A stretch of DNA of 64,000 nucleotides from Pseudomonas sp. 5P_3.1_Bac2 (GCF_025465995.1 NZ_JANLNY010000017.1:33813-97812); one strand, 5' to 3'; shown: positions 13,668 through 23,129, numbered from the stretch's first letter. Notes: a model not told the origin generated them from the letters alone. Translations and numbers: made by a program.

Positions 13668-13701
13668 GGGTTCCTCCTCGCTTATAAAGTTATGTACCGC
13701 A

Positions 13702-13732
13702 CAAAGAACTGCGCGCCCAAAAGGGCGCGCAG
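13702..13732 (-). terminator. Terminator of the petABC operon
   Basis: A perfect 10-bp stem CTGCGCGCCC/GGGCGCGCAG with an AAAA loop (13709-13732), followed on the minus strand by TTCTTTG. It lies between the petC stop and sspA, on the same strand, and fits an intrinsic terminator with a short U-rich tail. Confidence 0.75.
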
Positions 13733-13755
13733 ATTAACAGCGAAGTGGCGCAGTC

Positions 13756-14535
13756 TTAGTGCACGTCCTTCCAGTATTCACGCTTAAGCAGATAAGCGAA
13801 TACGAAGAAGAAAGCCAAGAACAGCAGCACGTAAGTGCCGATACGCTGGCTCTGCAGCTTGACCGGGTTGGCCGAGTAGGCCAGGAAGGTCACCAGGTTC
13901 TTCACCTTCTCATCGAACTCAGCTTCATTCAGCGTGCCAGTGTTCGGCTCGATGGTCAGCTGATCACAAGCTTCGTGAGTGATAGGCGCGCCGGTCAACG
14001 GGTCGAATTGTTTCTTACCGTCTTCAACTACCTGGACTTGCTTGCAACCGATGTACTGACGGCCTTGCAGGCCAACCAACACGTTCGGCATACCCACGTT
14101 CGGGAACACCTTGTTGTTGGCACCCAGCGGACGCGCAGGATCTTCATAGAAGGTGCGCAGGTAGGTGTACAGCCAATCGTTGCCACGTACGCGAGCGACC
14201 AGAGTCAGGTCAGGTGGCGCAGCACCGAACCAAGTTTTGGCGTCTGCCGGGCGCATGCCGATCTTCATGTGATCGCCAATTTTCGAGCCGTTGAACACCA
14301 GGTTCTCCAGCATCACGTCATGGGGGATCCCCAAGTCGTCGGCAACCCGCTCAAAACGCTGGTACTGAGCCGAGTGGCAACCCATGCAATAGTTGGCGAA
14401 GGTACGCGCACCATCTTGCAGAGCTGCTTTATCGGTCAAATCGATGTCTGCTTTATCCAGCTCATAGCCAACAGTGTTGGCCATGGCCAGAACCGGCATA
14501 GCAGCGATTACAAGTGCAGCAAATAGCTTTTTCAT
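13756..14535 (-). CDS. petC: Ubiquinol-cytochrome c reductase, cytochrome c1 subunit
   Basis: Membrane-anchored c-type cytochrome of the bc1 complex, passing electrons from the Rieske protein to soluble cytochrome c. The 259-residue protein has a signal peptide (MKKLFAALVIAAMPVLAMA), one heme attachment motif CMGCH, and a C-terminal membrane anchor (about residues 230-250). I chose ATG 14535 over the longer open frame because it gives a proper signal peptide and overlaps the petB stop (TGATG). Confidence 0.96.
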   Translation of the reverse strand: MKKLFAALVIAAMPVLAMANTVGYELDKADIDLTDKAALQDGARTFANYCMGCHSAQYQRFERVADDLGIPHDVMLENLVFNGSKIGDHMKIGMRPADAKTWFGAAPPDLTLVARVRGNDWLYTYLRTFYEDPARPLGANNKVFPNVGMPNVLVGLQGRQYIGCKQVQVVEDGKKQFDPLTGAPITHEACDQLTIEPNTGTLNEAEFDEKVKNLVTFLAYSANPVKLQSQRIGTYVLLFLAFFFVFAYLLKREYWKDVH

Positions 14536-15749
14536 CAGCCAGTCACCCTTTCCGGAACCGGTTTGGTCTTCTCGAGTTTGGTATAGAACGGCATCAGCAG
14601 GAAGTATGCGAAGTACAGGACGGTGCACACCTGCGACAGCAACGTACGACCTGGAGTTGGCGCCAATACGCCCAGCACGCCCAGAATCACGAAGGACACA
14701 CAGAAAACCAGCAACCAAACTTTGCTCAGCCAGCCTTTGTAGCGCATCGACTTAACTGGACTACGGTCCAGCCAAGGCAGGACGAACAGCACAGCGATGG
14801 CCGCGCCCATGGCGATAACGCCCATCAGCTTGTCTGGAACAGCACGCAGAATCGCGTAGAACGGCGTGAAGTACCAAACCGGAGCGATGTGCTCAGGAGT
14901 CTTGAACGGGTTCGCCGCTTCAAAGTTTGGCTTCTCGAGGAAATAACCACCCATTTCCGGGAAGAAGAAAATCACGAAGCAGAACACGAACAGGAACACC
15001 ACTACGCCGACGATATCTTTCACGGTGTAGTAAGGGTGGAAAGGAATGCCGTCGAGCGGGATGCCGTTCTCGTCCTTCTTCTTCTTGATGTCCACGCCAT
15101 CGGGGTTGTTCGAACCGACTTCGTGCAGCGCCAGGATGTGCAGCACAACCAGGCCCAGAATCACGATCGGCAGAGCCACAACGTGCAAGGCGAAGAAGCG
15201 GTTCAGGGTAATGCCGGAGATCAGGTAGTCACCACGGATCCACTGAGTCAGGTCATCGCCGATCACCGGGATAGCACCGAACAGCGAGATAATTACCTGA
15301 GCACCCCAGTACGACATCTGACCCCATGGCAGCAGGTAGCCCATGAAGGCTTCAGCCATCAGCATCAGATAAATCAGCATACCGAAGATCCACACCAGCT
15401 CACGCGGCTTCTGGTAGGAGCCGTAGAGCAGACCGCGGAACATGTGCAGGTAAACCACGACGAAGAACGCCGAAGCGCCAGTGGAGTGCATCAGGCGCAG
15501 AATCCAGCCGTATTCGACGTCACGCATGATGTATTCGACCGAAGCAAATGCCTCTTCAGCCGAAGGGGTGTAGCTCATGGTCAGCCAAACACCAGTGAGG
15601 ATCTGGTTAACCAGAACCAGCAGTGCCAGGGAGCCAAAGAAGTAGAAGAAGTTGAAGTTCTTCGGGGCATAGTATTTGGACAGATGGTCTTCCCACATCT
15701 TGGTCGCGGGGAAACGTGCATCGACCCATTCCATGAATTTGCTCATCAT
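14535..15749 (-). CDS. petB: Ubiquinol-cytochrome c reductase, cytochrome b subunit
   Basis: Core inner membrane subunit that oxidises ubiquinol and carries two b hemes. The 404-residue protein has eight to nine hydrophobic segments, the heme-ligand helices (HSTGASAFF and the region around FALHVVALP), the quinol-site motif PEW-like segment APVWYFTPFYAILR and the GYLLPWGQMSYW block. The start is ATGATG overlapping the petA stop; either ATG is possible. Confidence 0.97.
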   Translation of the reverse strand: MMSKFMEWVDARFPATKMWEDHLSKYYAPKNFNFFYFFGSLALLVLVNQILTGVWLTMSYTPSAEEAFASVEYIMRDVEYGWILRLMHSTGASAFFVVVYLHMFRGLLYGSYQKPRELVWIFGMLIYLMLMAEAFMGYLLPWGQMSYWGAQVIISLFGAIPVIGDDLTQWIRGDYLISGITLNRFFALHVVALPIVILGLVVLHILALHEVGSNNPDGVDIKKKKDENGIPLDGIPFHPYYTVKDIVGVVVFLFVFCFVIFFFPEMGGYFLEKPNFEAANPFKTPEHIAPVWYFTPFYAILRAVPDKLMGVIAMGAAIAVLFVLPWLDRSPVKSMRYKGWLSKVWLLVFCVSFVILGVLGVLAPTPGRTLLSQVCTVLYFAYFLLMPFYTKLEKTKPVPERVTG

Positions 15750-16339
15750 GCTTGCTCCTGATCCACACCGATGACGACTATGTCATCCGTCTCGTACGTG
15801 TGCGGCGGCACCGGCAGGTTCAGCGGTGCAGGCTGGGACTTGTACACACGACCCGCGAGGTCGTAGCGCGAACCATGGCAAGGGCAGAAATAACCGCCGA
15901 CCCACTCAGCACCCAAATCAGCCGGGGCCACTTCAGGACGGAACGATGGCGAGCAACCCAAGTGGGTGCAGATACCGACCAGCAGCAAGACCTCTGGCTT
16001 GATCGAACGAGTCTTCGGATCCACATAAGCAGGTTGAACCGAGGATTTCGAATCGAAGTCTGCCAGTTTGCCTTCAATCTTCGTCAGATTGCTGAGAATT
16101 TCCTCAGTACGGCGAACGATAAACACCGGTTGGCCTCGCCATTCAGCAACCATCTGCTGGCCTGGCTCAACCTTACTGACGTTCACCTTAACGGGTGCTC
16201 CGGCAGCTTTAGCCTTGGCGCTCGGGAACCAGGACCCTACGAACGGGACCGCGGCACCCACCGCTCCTGCAGCGCCCACCACAGAGGTGGCCGCTACCAG
16301 AAAGCGACGCCGGCCTGCATTCACGCCGTCATTGCTCAT
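15746..16339 (-). CDS. petA: Ubiquinol-cytochrome c reductase, Rieske iron-sulfur subunit
   Basis: Rieske protein of the bc1 complex. The 197-residue product has a twin-arginine signal/anchor (GRRRFLVAATS) and the [2Fe-2S] ligand motifs CTHLGC and CPCHGS. First gene of the petABC operon; petB starts within its stop codon. The region upstream (16340-16540) must contain its promoter; I see only weak candidates (a -10-like TAGTAT near 16380). Confidence 0.97.
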   Translation of the reverse strand: MSNDGVNAGRRRFLVAATSVVGAAGAVGAAVPFVGSWFPSAKAKAAGAPVKVNVSKVEPGQQMVAEWRGQPVFIVRRTEEILSNLTKIEGKLADFDSKSSVQPAYVDPKTRSIKPEVLLLVGICTHLGCSPSFRPEVAPADLGAEWVGGYFCPCHGSRYDLAGRVYKSQPAPLNLPVPPHTYETDDIVVIGVDQEQA

Positions 16340-16540
16340 TCAGTCGTCTCCCATCAGCTTTATGGCCTGTTGGTCAGGCCTATACTAAGTAAAAATCGCT
16401 AGCTTAAAAAAATTTGCCAAATGGTAAAGAAAAGCCCCTGTACTGACAAGGAAATACCCTCATAAGTACGACGCAAGCCCTTACAAATTGGGCGTTACAG
16501 ACGTGCGGCATGATGCCGCATAAGAGTTTAGCAGCCATAA

Positions 16541-16577
16541 AAAAAACCCAGCTCCGCAAAGGAGGCTGGGCTTTTTT
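16541..16577 (-). terminator. Terminator of rplM-rpsI
   Basis: Downstream of rpsI the minus strand reads AGCCCAGCCTCC, a short loop, then GGAGCTGGG and a run of T. The stem has one bulged base. This fits an intrinsic terminator for the ribosomal protein operon. A second small inverted repeat TGCGGCA/TGCCGCA lies further on at 16504-16520 and may belong to the petA promoter region. Confidence 0.8.
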
Positions 16578-16594
16578 GGTAAGCAGGTAAGCGA

Positions 16595-16987
16595 TTAACG
16601 CTTGGAGTACTGCGGACGCTTACGCGCTTTACGCAGACCAACCTTCTTACGCTCAACTTCACGGGCGTCGCGAGTCACGAAGCCAGCTTTACGCAGCGCG
16701 CCGCGCAGGCTTTCATCGTAGCTCATCAGAGCACGAGTGATGCCGTGACGGATAGCGCCAGCTTGACCGCTCACACCGCCACCGATAACGGTAACGTAGA
16801 TGTCGAATTTCTCAACAGTCTCGGTCAGCTCCAGCGGCTGACGAACTACCATGCGGGCAGTTTCGCGACCGAAGAAGTTTTCCAGAGTGCGGTTGTTGAT
16901 AGAGATATTGCCAGTGCCCGGACGCAGGAAAACGCGTGCGGTTGCAGTCTTGCGACGGCCAGTGCCGTAATTTTGAGTCGCCGACAT
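16595..16987 (-). CDS. rpsI: 30S ribosomal protein S9
   Basis: Small-subunit ribosomal protein whose C-terminal tail reaches the tRNA in the P site. The 130-residue protein has the family start [17 protein letters not shown] and the basic tail ending [11 protein letters not shown]. It follows rplM after 14 bases, the universal arrangement. Confidence 0.99.
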   Translation of the reverse strand: MSATQNYGTGRRKTATARVFLRPGTGNISINNRTLENFFGRETARMVVRQPLELTETVEKFDIYVTVIGGGVSGQAGAIRHGITRALMSYDESLRGALRKAGFVTRDAREVERKKVGLRKARKRPQYSKR

Positions 16988-17001
16988 AATGAACTATTCC
17001 G

Positions 17002-17430
17002 TTAAATCTTCAGTTCTTGGGGCTGCTGAGCAGTATGAGGATGAGCAGCACCCGCATAGACTTTCAGCTTACGGTACATGTCGCGACCCAGCGGGTTCTT
17101 AGGCAGCATGCCTTTTACCGCGGTCTCGATCACGCGCTCAGGAGCTTTAGCGATCAGCTTTTCAAAGTTGATCGACTTAATGCCGCCCGGGAAACCAGAG
17201 TGGGAGTAGTACATTTTGTCAGTGGTCTTGGCACCAGTGACACGAATCTGCTCAGCATTGATCACAACGATGTAGTCACCGGTATCAACGTGCGGAGTGT
17301 ATTCAGGTTTGTGCTTGCCACGCAGACGGCTCGCGATTTCGGTAGCCAGACGACCCAGGGTCTGACCAGCAGCATCGACGACGTACCAGTCGCGCTTAAC
17401 TGTTTCCGGTTTAGCAGTAAAAGTTTTCAT
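17002..17430 (-). CDS. rplM: 50S ribosomal protein L13
   Basis: Early-assembly large-subunit protein. The 142-residue product begins [20 protein letters not shown] and carries the conserved [13 protein letters not shown] and MLPKNPLGR segments. First gene of the rplM-rpsI operon, with a clear sigma-70 promoter upstream (17473-17501). Confidence 0.99.
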   Translation of the reverse strand: MKTFTAKPETVKRDWYVVDAAGQTLGRLATEIASRLRGKHKPEYTPHVDTGDYIVVINAEQIRVTGAKTTDKMYYSHSGFPGGIKSINFEKLIAKAPERVIETAVKGMLPKNPLGRDMYRKLKVYAGAAHPHTAQQPQELKI

Positions 17431-17472
17431 TCTTTATAGCCTCAGGGGCCGCCCTGATAAATAAGACGGCGG

Positions 17473-17509
17473 ATCTTACTGAATAGTGCTTACTTTGACA
17501 AGGTCAAAG
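17473..17509 (-). promoter_or_regulatory. rplM promoter with a palindrome on the -35 element
   Basis: On the minus strand TTGTCA (17501-17496) and TAAGAT (17478-17473) are separated by 17 bp, a near-consensus sigma-70 promoter. The -35 element lies within a perfect 17-base palindrome, CTTTGAC-AAG-GTCAAAG (17493-17509). A bound regulator would cover the -35 box. I do not recognise the site as that of a known regulator. Confidence 0.65.
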
Positions 17510-17682
17510 GCAGCCGAAAACAGGCGCTATCGGGGGCTCGGGTCAGCGCGACCGTATACGGCAAGATTCTTCGGCAGGCGGCGCATCACTTCCACTGCAG
17601 AAAGAGGTGCGCAATTATCCAGATTGCGCAGAGAATAGCAACCCGATTGTTCCGTGCGTTTTCGCCTTCGTAGGAGTTTGTA

Positions 17683-18720
17683 ATGGAGTACAGTCAACTC
17701 GGCCGCAGTAACCTTAACGTCAGTCGCCTGTGCCTGGGCAGCATGACCTGGGGTGAACAAAACACCCGTGACGAGGGGTTCGCCCAGATAGAGCGGGCCA
17801 AGGCTTACGGCATCAACTTTATCGACACCGCAGAAATGTACCCGGTGCCGCCCAGGCCCGAGACCTATAGCAAGACCGAACAAATCATTGGCGAGTATTT
17901 TAAATCTCGCGGCGACCGCCACGATTGGATCTTGGCCAGCAAAGTGGCCGGCCCCGGCAATGGCGTCAGCCATATCCGCACCCCGCCGCTGAAACATGAC
18001 CGGGCGAATATCGTCGCCGCGCTGGATGCCAGCCTCAAACGCCTGCAAACCGACTGGATCGACCTCTACCAACTGCACTGGCCAGAGCGCCCGACGAACT
18101 TCTTCGGCCAGCTCGGCTACGACCATCAGGAGTATGACGGCACGCCGCTGGCAGAAACCTTGGCAGTGCTAGATGAGCAGGTGAAAGCCGGCAAGATTCG
18201 GCATATCGGCCTGTCCAATGAAACGCCATGGGGCACCATGAAGTTTCTGCAATTGGCCGAACAGCATGGCTGGCCGCGCAGCGTATCGATTCAAAACCCC
18301 TATAACCTGCTCAACCGCAGCTTTGAAGTCGGCTTGGCCGAAGTGGCGATTCGTGAGCAATGCAGCTTGTTGGCTTACTCACCGATGGCCTTCGGCATGC
18401 TTAGCGGCAAATATGGCAACGGCGCGCGCCCGGCGGATGGGCGCCTGACCCTGTTTAGCCGCTTTAGCCGCTACAGCAATCCGCAGTCGGTTGCCGCCTG
18501 TGCGCGCTATGTAGCGCTGGCCGAAGAACACGGGCTAAATCCCGGGCAGATGGCCCTGGCGTTTGTCACTTCACGGCCCTTTGTCACCAGTAACATCATC
18601 GGCGCGACCAGCCTTGAGCAACTGGAGAGCAACCTGCGCAGCAGCGAACTGCGGTTAAGCGCGCAAGTGCTGGAAGGCATCGAAGCGATCCATCGCAGCC
18701 AGCCCAACCCGGCGCCTTAG
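17683..18720 (+). CDS. Aldo/keto reductase (Tas-like)
   Basis: A 345-residue NADPH-dependent aldo/keto reductase resembling E. coli Tas. The catalytic tetrad of the superfamily is visible: Asp48 (FIDTAEMY), Tyr53, Lys87 (ASK) and His132 (LHW). The C-terminal NADP-binding region (residues 280-320) includes IIGATSLEQLESNL. A GTAGGAG-like ribosome binding site precedes the ATG. The physiological substrate cannot be read from the sequence. The gene is in the conserved Pseudomonas position after rplM, convergent with the acyl-CoA dehydrogenase. Confidence 0.88.
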   Translation: MEYSQLGRSNLNVSRLCLGSMTWGEQNTRDEGFAQIERAKAYGINFIDTAEMYPVPPRPETYSKTEQIIGEYFKSRGDRHDWILASKVAGPGNGVSHIRTPPLKHDRANIVAALDASLKRLQTDWIDLYQLHWPERPTNFFGQLGYDHQEYDGTPLAETLAVLDEQVKAGKIRHIGLSNETPWGTMKFLQLAEQHGWPRSVSIQNPYNLLNRSFEVGLAEVAIREQCSLLAYSPMAFGMLSGKYGNGARPADGRLTLFSRFSRYSNPQSVAACARYVALAEEHGLNPGQMALAFVTSRPFVTSNIIGATSLEQLESNLRSSELRLSAQVLEGIEAIHRSQPNPAP

Positions 18721-18734
18721 GCTCAGCCCAGATA

Positions 18735-18765
18735 GATCAAGCCCGGCGCGTGGCCGGGCTTGATC
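18735..18765 (+). terminator. Terminator-like hairpin between convergent genes
   Basis: A perfect 13-bp inverted repeat GATCAAGCCCGGC/GCCGGGCTTGATC with a 5-base loop lies between the aldo/keto reductase (plus) and the acyl-CoA dehydrogenase (minus). There is only a weak T-run (GTTTAT) on the plus side, so it is a likely but not classical terminator for both. Confidence 0.65.
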
Positions 18766-18788
18766 GTTTATCGCTGCCGGCGAAGCCG

Positions 18789-19925
18789 CTACAAAGCCCG
18801 CGCAATAATCTCTTTCATGATCTCGTTGGTGCCGGCGTAGATTCGCTGCACCCGCGCATCCGCCCAAGCGCGGGCCACCGGGTATTCCCACATATAGCCG
18901 TAGCCGCCGTGCAGCTGCACGCACTCATCGAGCACCTTGCACTGCAAATCAGTACCCCAGTACTTGAGCATGGCCGCAGTGGGCACATCCAGCTTGCGCT
19001 CAAGGTGCAACTCTAAGCAGCGATCAATAAAGACTCGACCGACCTGCACCTCGGTGGCGATCTCGGCCAGCTTGAAGCGGGTGTTTTGGAAATCCGCCAC
19101 GGCTTTACCGAAGGCTTTGCGCTCGCGGGTGTAATCCAATGTCCATTGCAGCGCGGCCTCAGCCGAAGCGATGGCGCCGACGCCCACGGTCAAACGCTCT
19201 TGGGGCAACTCCTGCATCAAATAGGCAAAGCCCATCCCGGCCTGACCCAGCAGGTTTTCTTTAGGCACGCGCACGTCTTGGAAAAACAGCTCAGAGGTGT
19301 CCTGCGCCTTCATCCCGACCTTTTCCAGGCGCTTGCCTTTGGAGAAACCAGGCGTATTGGCTTCAACGAGAAACAAGCTGGTGCCTTTAGCGCCGGCCTT
19401 GGGATCAGTCTTGGCCACCACCACGATCAGGTCTGCCAACCAGCCATTGGTAATAAAGGTCTTCGAGCCGTTGATCACGTACTCGTCGCCATCCAGCACG
19501 GCCGTGGTTTTTACCCCTTGTAAGTCGGAGCCGGCGCCTGGCTCAGTCATGGCGATGGCCGACACCATTTCGCCGCTAACCAGCTTGGGCAGGTAATGCA
19601 GTTTTTGCGCTTCGCTGCCGTAATGCAGGATGTACGGCGCCACGATGTCCGAGTGCAAGGAGAAGCCAATGCCGGTCAGGCCCAAGCGCGCCACTTCTTC
19701 GATCACCACCGCGCTATAAAGGAAGTCTGCGGCCATGCCGCCGTACTCTTCCGGGATATGCGAGCAGAGCATCCCCGCCTCCCCCGCCTTACGCCACAGC
19801 TCACGATCGACGTGGCCGTCTTTCTCCCACTGCGGGTGAAAGGGCACCGCCTCTTGCTGCAAAAACTTGCGCACGCTGTCGCGAAATTGTTCGTGTTCGG
19901 AGCCGAATATTGTTCTTGGAATCAT
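18789..19925 (-). CDS. Acyl-CoA dehydrogenase (long-chain type)
   Basis: A 378-residue flavoenzyme that introduces the first double bond in beta-oxidation of an acyl-CoA, probably long-chain, passing electrons to ETF. Conserved blocks include MTEPGAGSDLQG (acyl-CoA/FAD contact), the signature FITNGWLADLIVV and the C-terminal QLHGGYGYMWEYPV. At the usual C-terminal catalytic position the sequence reads YAGTNEIM (Ala instead of Glu); the Glu in AIASAEAALQ is at the alternative position used by long-chain and isovaleryl-CoA dehydrogenases. It belongs to the conserved Pseudomonas block and is probably not part of the steroid region. Confidence 0.88.
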   Translation of the reverse strand: MIPRTIFGSEHEQFRDSVRKFLQQEAVPFHPQWEKDGHVDRELWRKAGEAGMLCSHIPEEYGGMAADFLYSAVVIEEVARLGLTGIGFSLHSDIVAPYILHYGSEAQKLHYLPKLVSGEMVSAIAMTEPGAGSDLQGVKTTAVLDGDEYVINGSKTFITNGWLADLIVVVAKTDPKAGAKGTSLFLVEANTPGFSKGKRLEKVGMKAQDTSELFFQDVRVPKENLLGQAGMGFAYLMQELPQERLTVGVGAIASAEAALQWTLDYTRERKAFGKAVADFQNTRFKLAEIATEVQVGRVFIDRCLELHLERKLDVPTAAMLKYWGTDLQCKVLDECVQLHGGYGYMWEYPVARAWADARVQRIYAGTNEIMKEIIARAL

Positions 19926-20065
19926 GGCAACACCTGCAAGATAAGGCCGTTTAAAAGTGCACCGACTTTAGCCAAGCAGACGCTTGTTCACACTGGACAC
20001 AAGCGCCAATAAATAAGACGATCCAGCCAGTGCATGACCACTTAGCCTTAATAAGAACAATATCT

Positions 20066-21070
20066 ATGTCGACTCCACCTGCTTCCACCCTGCGCCGCGT
20101 CAGCATCCTTGCCACCCCGGGGGTTTTCGCCTCGACCCTGATGCAGGCCAAAGACTTTTTCCACATGGCCAGCCTGCGTTTTGGTAAGCAGCAAGGCTTA
20201 GGTTTAGTCCCCACCTTTGCCATTCATTTAGTCAGCCCCGACGGCCAGCCGGTGCGCAGCTTTAGCGACGTGCTAATCCCCGTCGATGGCAGCCTGGATG
20301 ACGCCGACATCATTATCCTGCCGGCGTTTTGGGATGACTTCGACGACCTCTGTCAGCGCCACCCGCAAGTGCTCACCTGGCTCAAACAACGCCACGCCGC
20401 CGGCAGTTCGATTTGCGGCGAAGCCACCGGGGTGTTCTGGATGGCCCAGGCGGGCTTGTTAGACGGCAAAGAAGCGACCACCTATTGGCGCTTCTTCGCT
20501 GAGTTCGCCGAGCGCTTTCCCAAGGTGCTGCTCAATCAAGACAAACACCTTTCCGATGCCGACAACCTCTATTGCGCCGGCGGCACCACTTCCGCCTGCG
20601 ACCTGTATATCTACCTGATCGAACGTTTCTGTGGCGCCGGCGTGGCCCAAGGCGTGGCGCGGGATATTTTGTATGAGGTACAGCGCAACTACGCACCGGG
20701 CAGGATTGGTTTTGGTGGGCAAAAGCTGCACCACGACATGAGCATTTTGCAGATCCAGCAATGGCTCGAGGATCACTTCGCCGACAAGTTTCGCTTTGAA
20801 GATGTAGCCCGCGAACACGGCATGAGCATCCGCAATTTTATGCGGCGCTTCCAGGCAGCTACGGGGGATAAGCCGCTGCACTATTTACAGCGCCTGCGTA
20901 TCGAAACCGCCAAGAGCTTGCTCAGCGCCACGCGCAAGAGCATCAAGACCATCAGCTATGAGGTGGGTTATGACGATGCCAGCTTCTTTGCCCGCCTGTT
21001 CCGTCAGCACACGGAGCTGTCGCCCAACCAGTACCGCCGCCAATTCCAACACAAGGAGCAGCCGGCTTAA
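20066..21070 (+). CDS. GlxA-type AraC family transcriptional regulator
   Basis: A regulator of about 334 residues with an N-terminal DJ-1/PfpI (amidotransferase-like) domain (VSILATPGVFASTL to about residue 195) and a C-terminal AraC helix-turn-helix domain (about 225-325: FEDVAREHGMSIRNFMRRFQ and ISYEVGYDDASFFARLFRQH). I chose ATG 20066 because MSTPPAS leads directly into the first beta strand; an ATG at 20030 is also open. The ligand is unknown. It is divergent from the acyl-CoA dehydrogenase and is the last gene of the recognisable conserved order. Confidence 0.85.
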   Translation: MSTPPASTLRRVSILATPGVFASTLMQAKDFFHMASLRFGKQQGLGLVPTFAIHLVSPDGQPVRSFSDVLIPVDGSLDDADIIILPAFWDDFDDLCQRHPQVLTWLKQRHAAGSSICGEATGVFWMAQAGLLDGKEATTYWRFFAEFAERFPKVLLNQDKHLSDADNLYCAGGTTSACDLYIYLIERFCGAGVAQGVARDILYEVQRNYAPGRIGFGGQKLHHDMSILQIQQWLEDHFADKFRFEDVAREHGMSIRNFMRRFQAATGDKPLHYLQRLRIETAKSLLSATRKSIKTISYEVGYDDASFFARLFRQHTELSPNQYRRQFQHKEQPA

Positions 21071-21093
21071 GCCTTGAACAAACGCGGGCCGGC

Positions 21094-21711
21094 TCAGTGC
21101 CCGCGAATTTTCGCCAGGGTTTGCGCCATCTTCGCCGCCGGCACTTGCTGCAATTGGCACAGCAGCGGATGGGAAACCTCACTCAAGCCATGACGCTCGC
21201 GCAGCAGCTGCGCCATAAAGCAGGTCAGGTTGGCCGCCATCTCCGCATCGGCCAAGGCCCGGTGCGCCTGCCCAGTGTCGGGCAGGCCGATCCAATCGTT
21301 GAGCTGACCGAGTTTATGACTCGGCGCCAGCGGTAACAGGCGCCGCGCCAACAGCAAGGAACAGGCGAAATCACGGCTACGGCGACGCTGTACTCGGGCC
21401 AGCTCAGCATCCCAAAACTTCTGATCGAAGCTGGCGTTGTGCGCCAGCAGCGGCCGCTCGCCCACGAACTCAGCGACCTCTTGCATCACCTGCGCCGCCG
21501 GCGGAGCTGTGCGCAACATGGCGTTAGTGATGCCGGTCAGGCGCTCAATAAACGGCGGCACCCAAGCGCCACTGTTCATCAGGCTTTGATAACGGGCAAC
21601 GATCTGCCCGCCTTCGACTATCACCACCCCGATTTCAGTGGCGCGGGCATCCTGGGCAGGCGACAGCCCGGTGGTTTCAAAGTCGAGCACGGCAATGGAA
21701 TCAGCCAACAT
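21094..21711 (-). CDS. DnaQ-like 3'-5' exonuclease (DEDDh)
   Basis: A 205-residue exonuclease-domain protein. The three motifs of the DEDDh group are clear: DFETTG (Asp10, Glu12), HNASFD and HRALADAE. It resembles stand-alone epsilon-subunit-like exonucleases rather than the DNA polymerase III proofreading subunit, which is longer. The ATG lies only a few bases after the stop of the NYN-domain gene, so the two are probably co-transcribed. Confidence 0.86.
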   Translation of the reverse strand: MLADSIAVLDFETTGLSPAQDARATEIGVVIVEGGQIVARYQSLMNSGAWVPPFIERLTGITNAMLRTAPPAAQVMQEVAEFVGERPLLAHNASFDQKFWDAELARVQRRRSRDFACSLLLARRLLPLAPSHKLGQLNDWIGLPDTGQAHRALADAEMAANLTCFMAQLLRERHGLSEVSHPLLCQLQQVPAAKMAQTLAKIRGH

Positions 21712-21714
21712 GAA

Positions 21715-22194
21715 TTAATTTCTCAACAGCAAATGGCCTTCAATTGGCACGTAACGAGTGGCTGCGCGCACCAGCGATTGCGCGGTCAAACCGGGCACGC
21801 CATAGGCCACCGCGGTAACGCCATAACTTGAGCGGATTTTCTCCAGCAGCAGATCGAAGTCACCGTCGCCGCTGGCCAACACCACCTCATCGACCCGCGT
21901 GGCGGCGTCCATGATGTCGATCGTAATGCCCACGTCCCAATCGCCTTTGGCCGAACCATCGCTGCGTTGGATATAGGGCTTGAGCTTCACCTGAAAACCC
22001 AAGTTACGCAGGATCTGCTGGAACTGCTGCTGCTTGTGATCACCACGATCAATGGCATAGGCATAGGCCTCAACCACCTCGCCATGCTGGCTGACATCCG
22101 CCCACAGCGCCGCGTAGTTGAAGTGGCAGGCATAGGCCTGGCGCACGGTGTAGTAGAGGTTTTGTACATCGGCGAATACGGCAATCTTCTTCAC
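21715..22194 (-). CDS. NYN domain protein (LabA/DUF88 family)
   Basis: A 159-residue protein with the NYN fold, related to PIN-type ribonucleases. Acidic residues that would bind metal are present: Asp9 (FADVQN), GDWDVGITIDIMD and ASGDGDFD. The start is a GTG behind a GAGGA ribosome binding site. Predicted to act on RNA in the cytoplasm; no specific substrate can be assigned. It is directly upstream of the exonuclease gene. Confidence 0.85.
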   Translation of the reverse strand: MKKIAVFADVQNLYYTVRQAYACHFNYAALWADVSQHGEVVEAYAYAIDRGDHKQQQFQQILRNLGFQVKLKPYIQRSDGSAKGDWDVGITIDIMDAATRVDEVVLASGDGDFDLLLEKIRSSYGVTAVAYGVPGLTAQSLVRAATRYVPIEGHLLLRN

Positions 22195-22330
22195 CGTGAA
22201 TCCTCATGCTTAAGCAATGGAGGCGCAGTATGCCAGAGCCACGGCGGGCATGTCGGACAAGCAGCCGCTGATTGGAGCCAGGCGGCCAATCAGCTAGAGT
22301 GGCGCCTGTTCTCACCGACCAGCGGCGACT

Positions 22331-23002
22331 ATGAACCTGCTCTCAGCCTTACGTGATGCCCTGTACTTTTTTATCCACAACCTAGGCGCCATTCTGCGCC
22401 TGTGTTTACCGCTGATCGTGCTTGAAGCACTGCTGATGGCGCAGTTCGACAAGCTCGCCACTGACGAACTCAGCATGCTCCTGAAGACCTTGGCCGGTCT
22501 GCTGTTTTATCCGCTGTACAGTGCTGCGCTGATCCTCTTTCTGGCGGCGCGCAGCAGCGGCGCCCAACCCCGCACCCGCGACCTGCTGGCCATGAGCCTG
22601 ACACTCTGGCCCAGATTCGCCTTGCTCACCGGTTTAATGAGTGGCGCGATACTGCTTGGCGCCTCGATCTTTATCCTGCCCGGGATTTGGCTGCTGATCC
22701 GCCTGGCGTTTGCCGAATACCTGCTGGTACTGGAACGCTGCGCGCCGATTGAAGCGCTCAAGCGCAGCTTTCAACTCACCGGCGGCCACCTGGCACCACT
22801 GTTGGGTTGGATGCTGTTGGTGATGCTGCCGATTTGGCTGATTGACCTGTGGGGCCAGAGCCAGGCGCTGATCGTCCAGAGCGCCTTTTATTCGATTGCG
22901 CTGAACTGCGCCACCCAAGTGCTGCAGTTGTTTTCCAGCGTCTTGTTGTTTCGCTTGTTTATGCAGCGCCAAGGCTTAGCCCAACCAGCTCGCGCGGATT
23001 AA
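22331..23002 (+). CDS. YciC-family inner membrane protein
   Basis: A 223-residue polytopic protein with about five to six hydrophobic segments (near residues 17-37, 53-75, 95-130, 155-175, 185-210). The layout, including the LVLERCAPIEALKRSFQL segment, fits the YciC/UPF0259 family of unknown function. A stop is followed by 127 bases before the next gene; I see no strong regulatory element. Confidence 0.7.
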   Translation: MNLLSALRDALYFFIHNLGAILRLCLPLIVLEALLMAQFDKLATDELSMLLKTLAGLLFYPLYSAALILFLAARSSGAQPRTRDLLAMSLTLWPRFALLTGLMSGAILLGASIFILPGIWLLIRLAFAEYLLVLERCAPIEALKRSFQLTGGHLAPLLGWMLLVMLPIWLIDLWGQSQALIVQSAFYSIALNCATQVLQLFSSVLLFRLFMQRQGLAQPARAD

Positions 23003-23129
23003 ACGGGGGGCCGCCGCCCGACGACTAAATTGCGCGGTACTAGTGCACGCTTTAGAAGTGTTGCGCTGGACAGTTTGCGACTGCCTAGTCACCCTACGCG
23101 ACCTCAACTCCCGAGAATGATCGGCAGAC

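Noticed and set aside
14514..15761. 415-codon plus-strand frame opposite cytochrome b
   Set aside because: Full antisense of petB; rich in His and Gln as expected from the complement of a membrane protein gene. No support as a gene.
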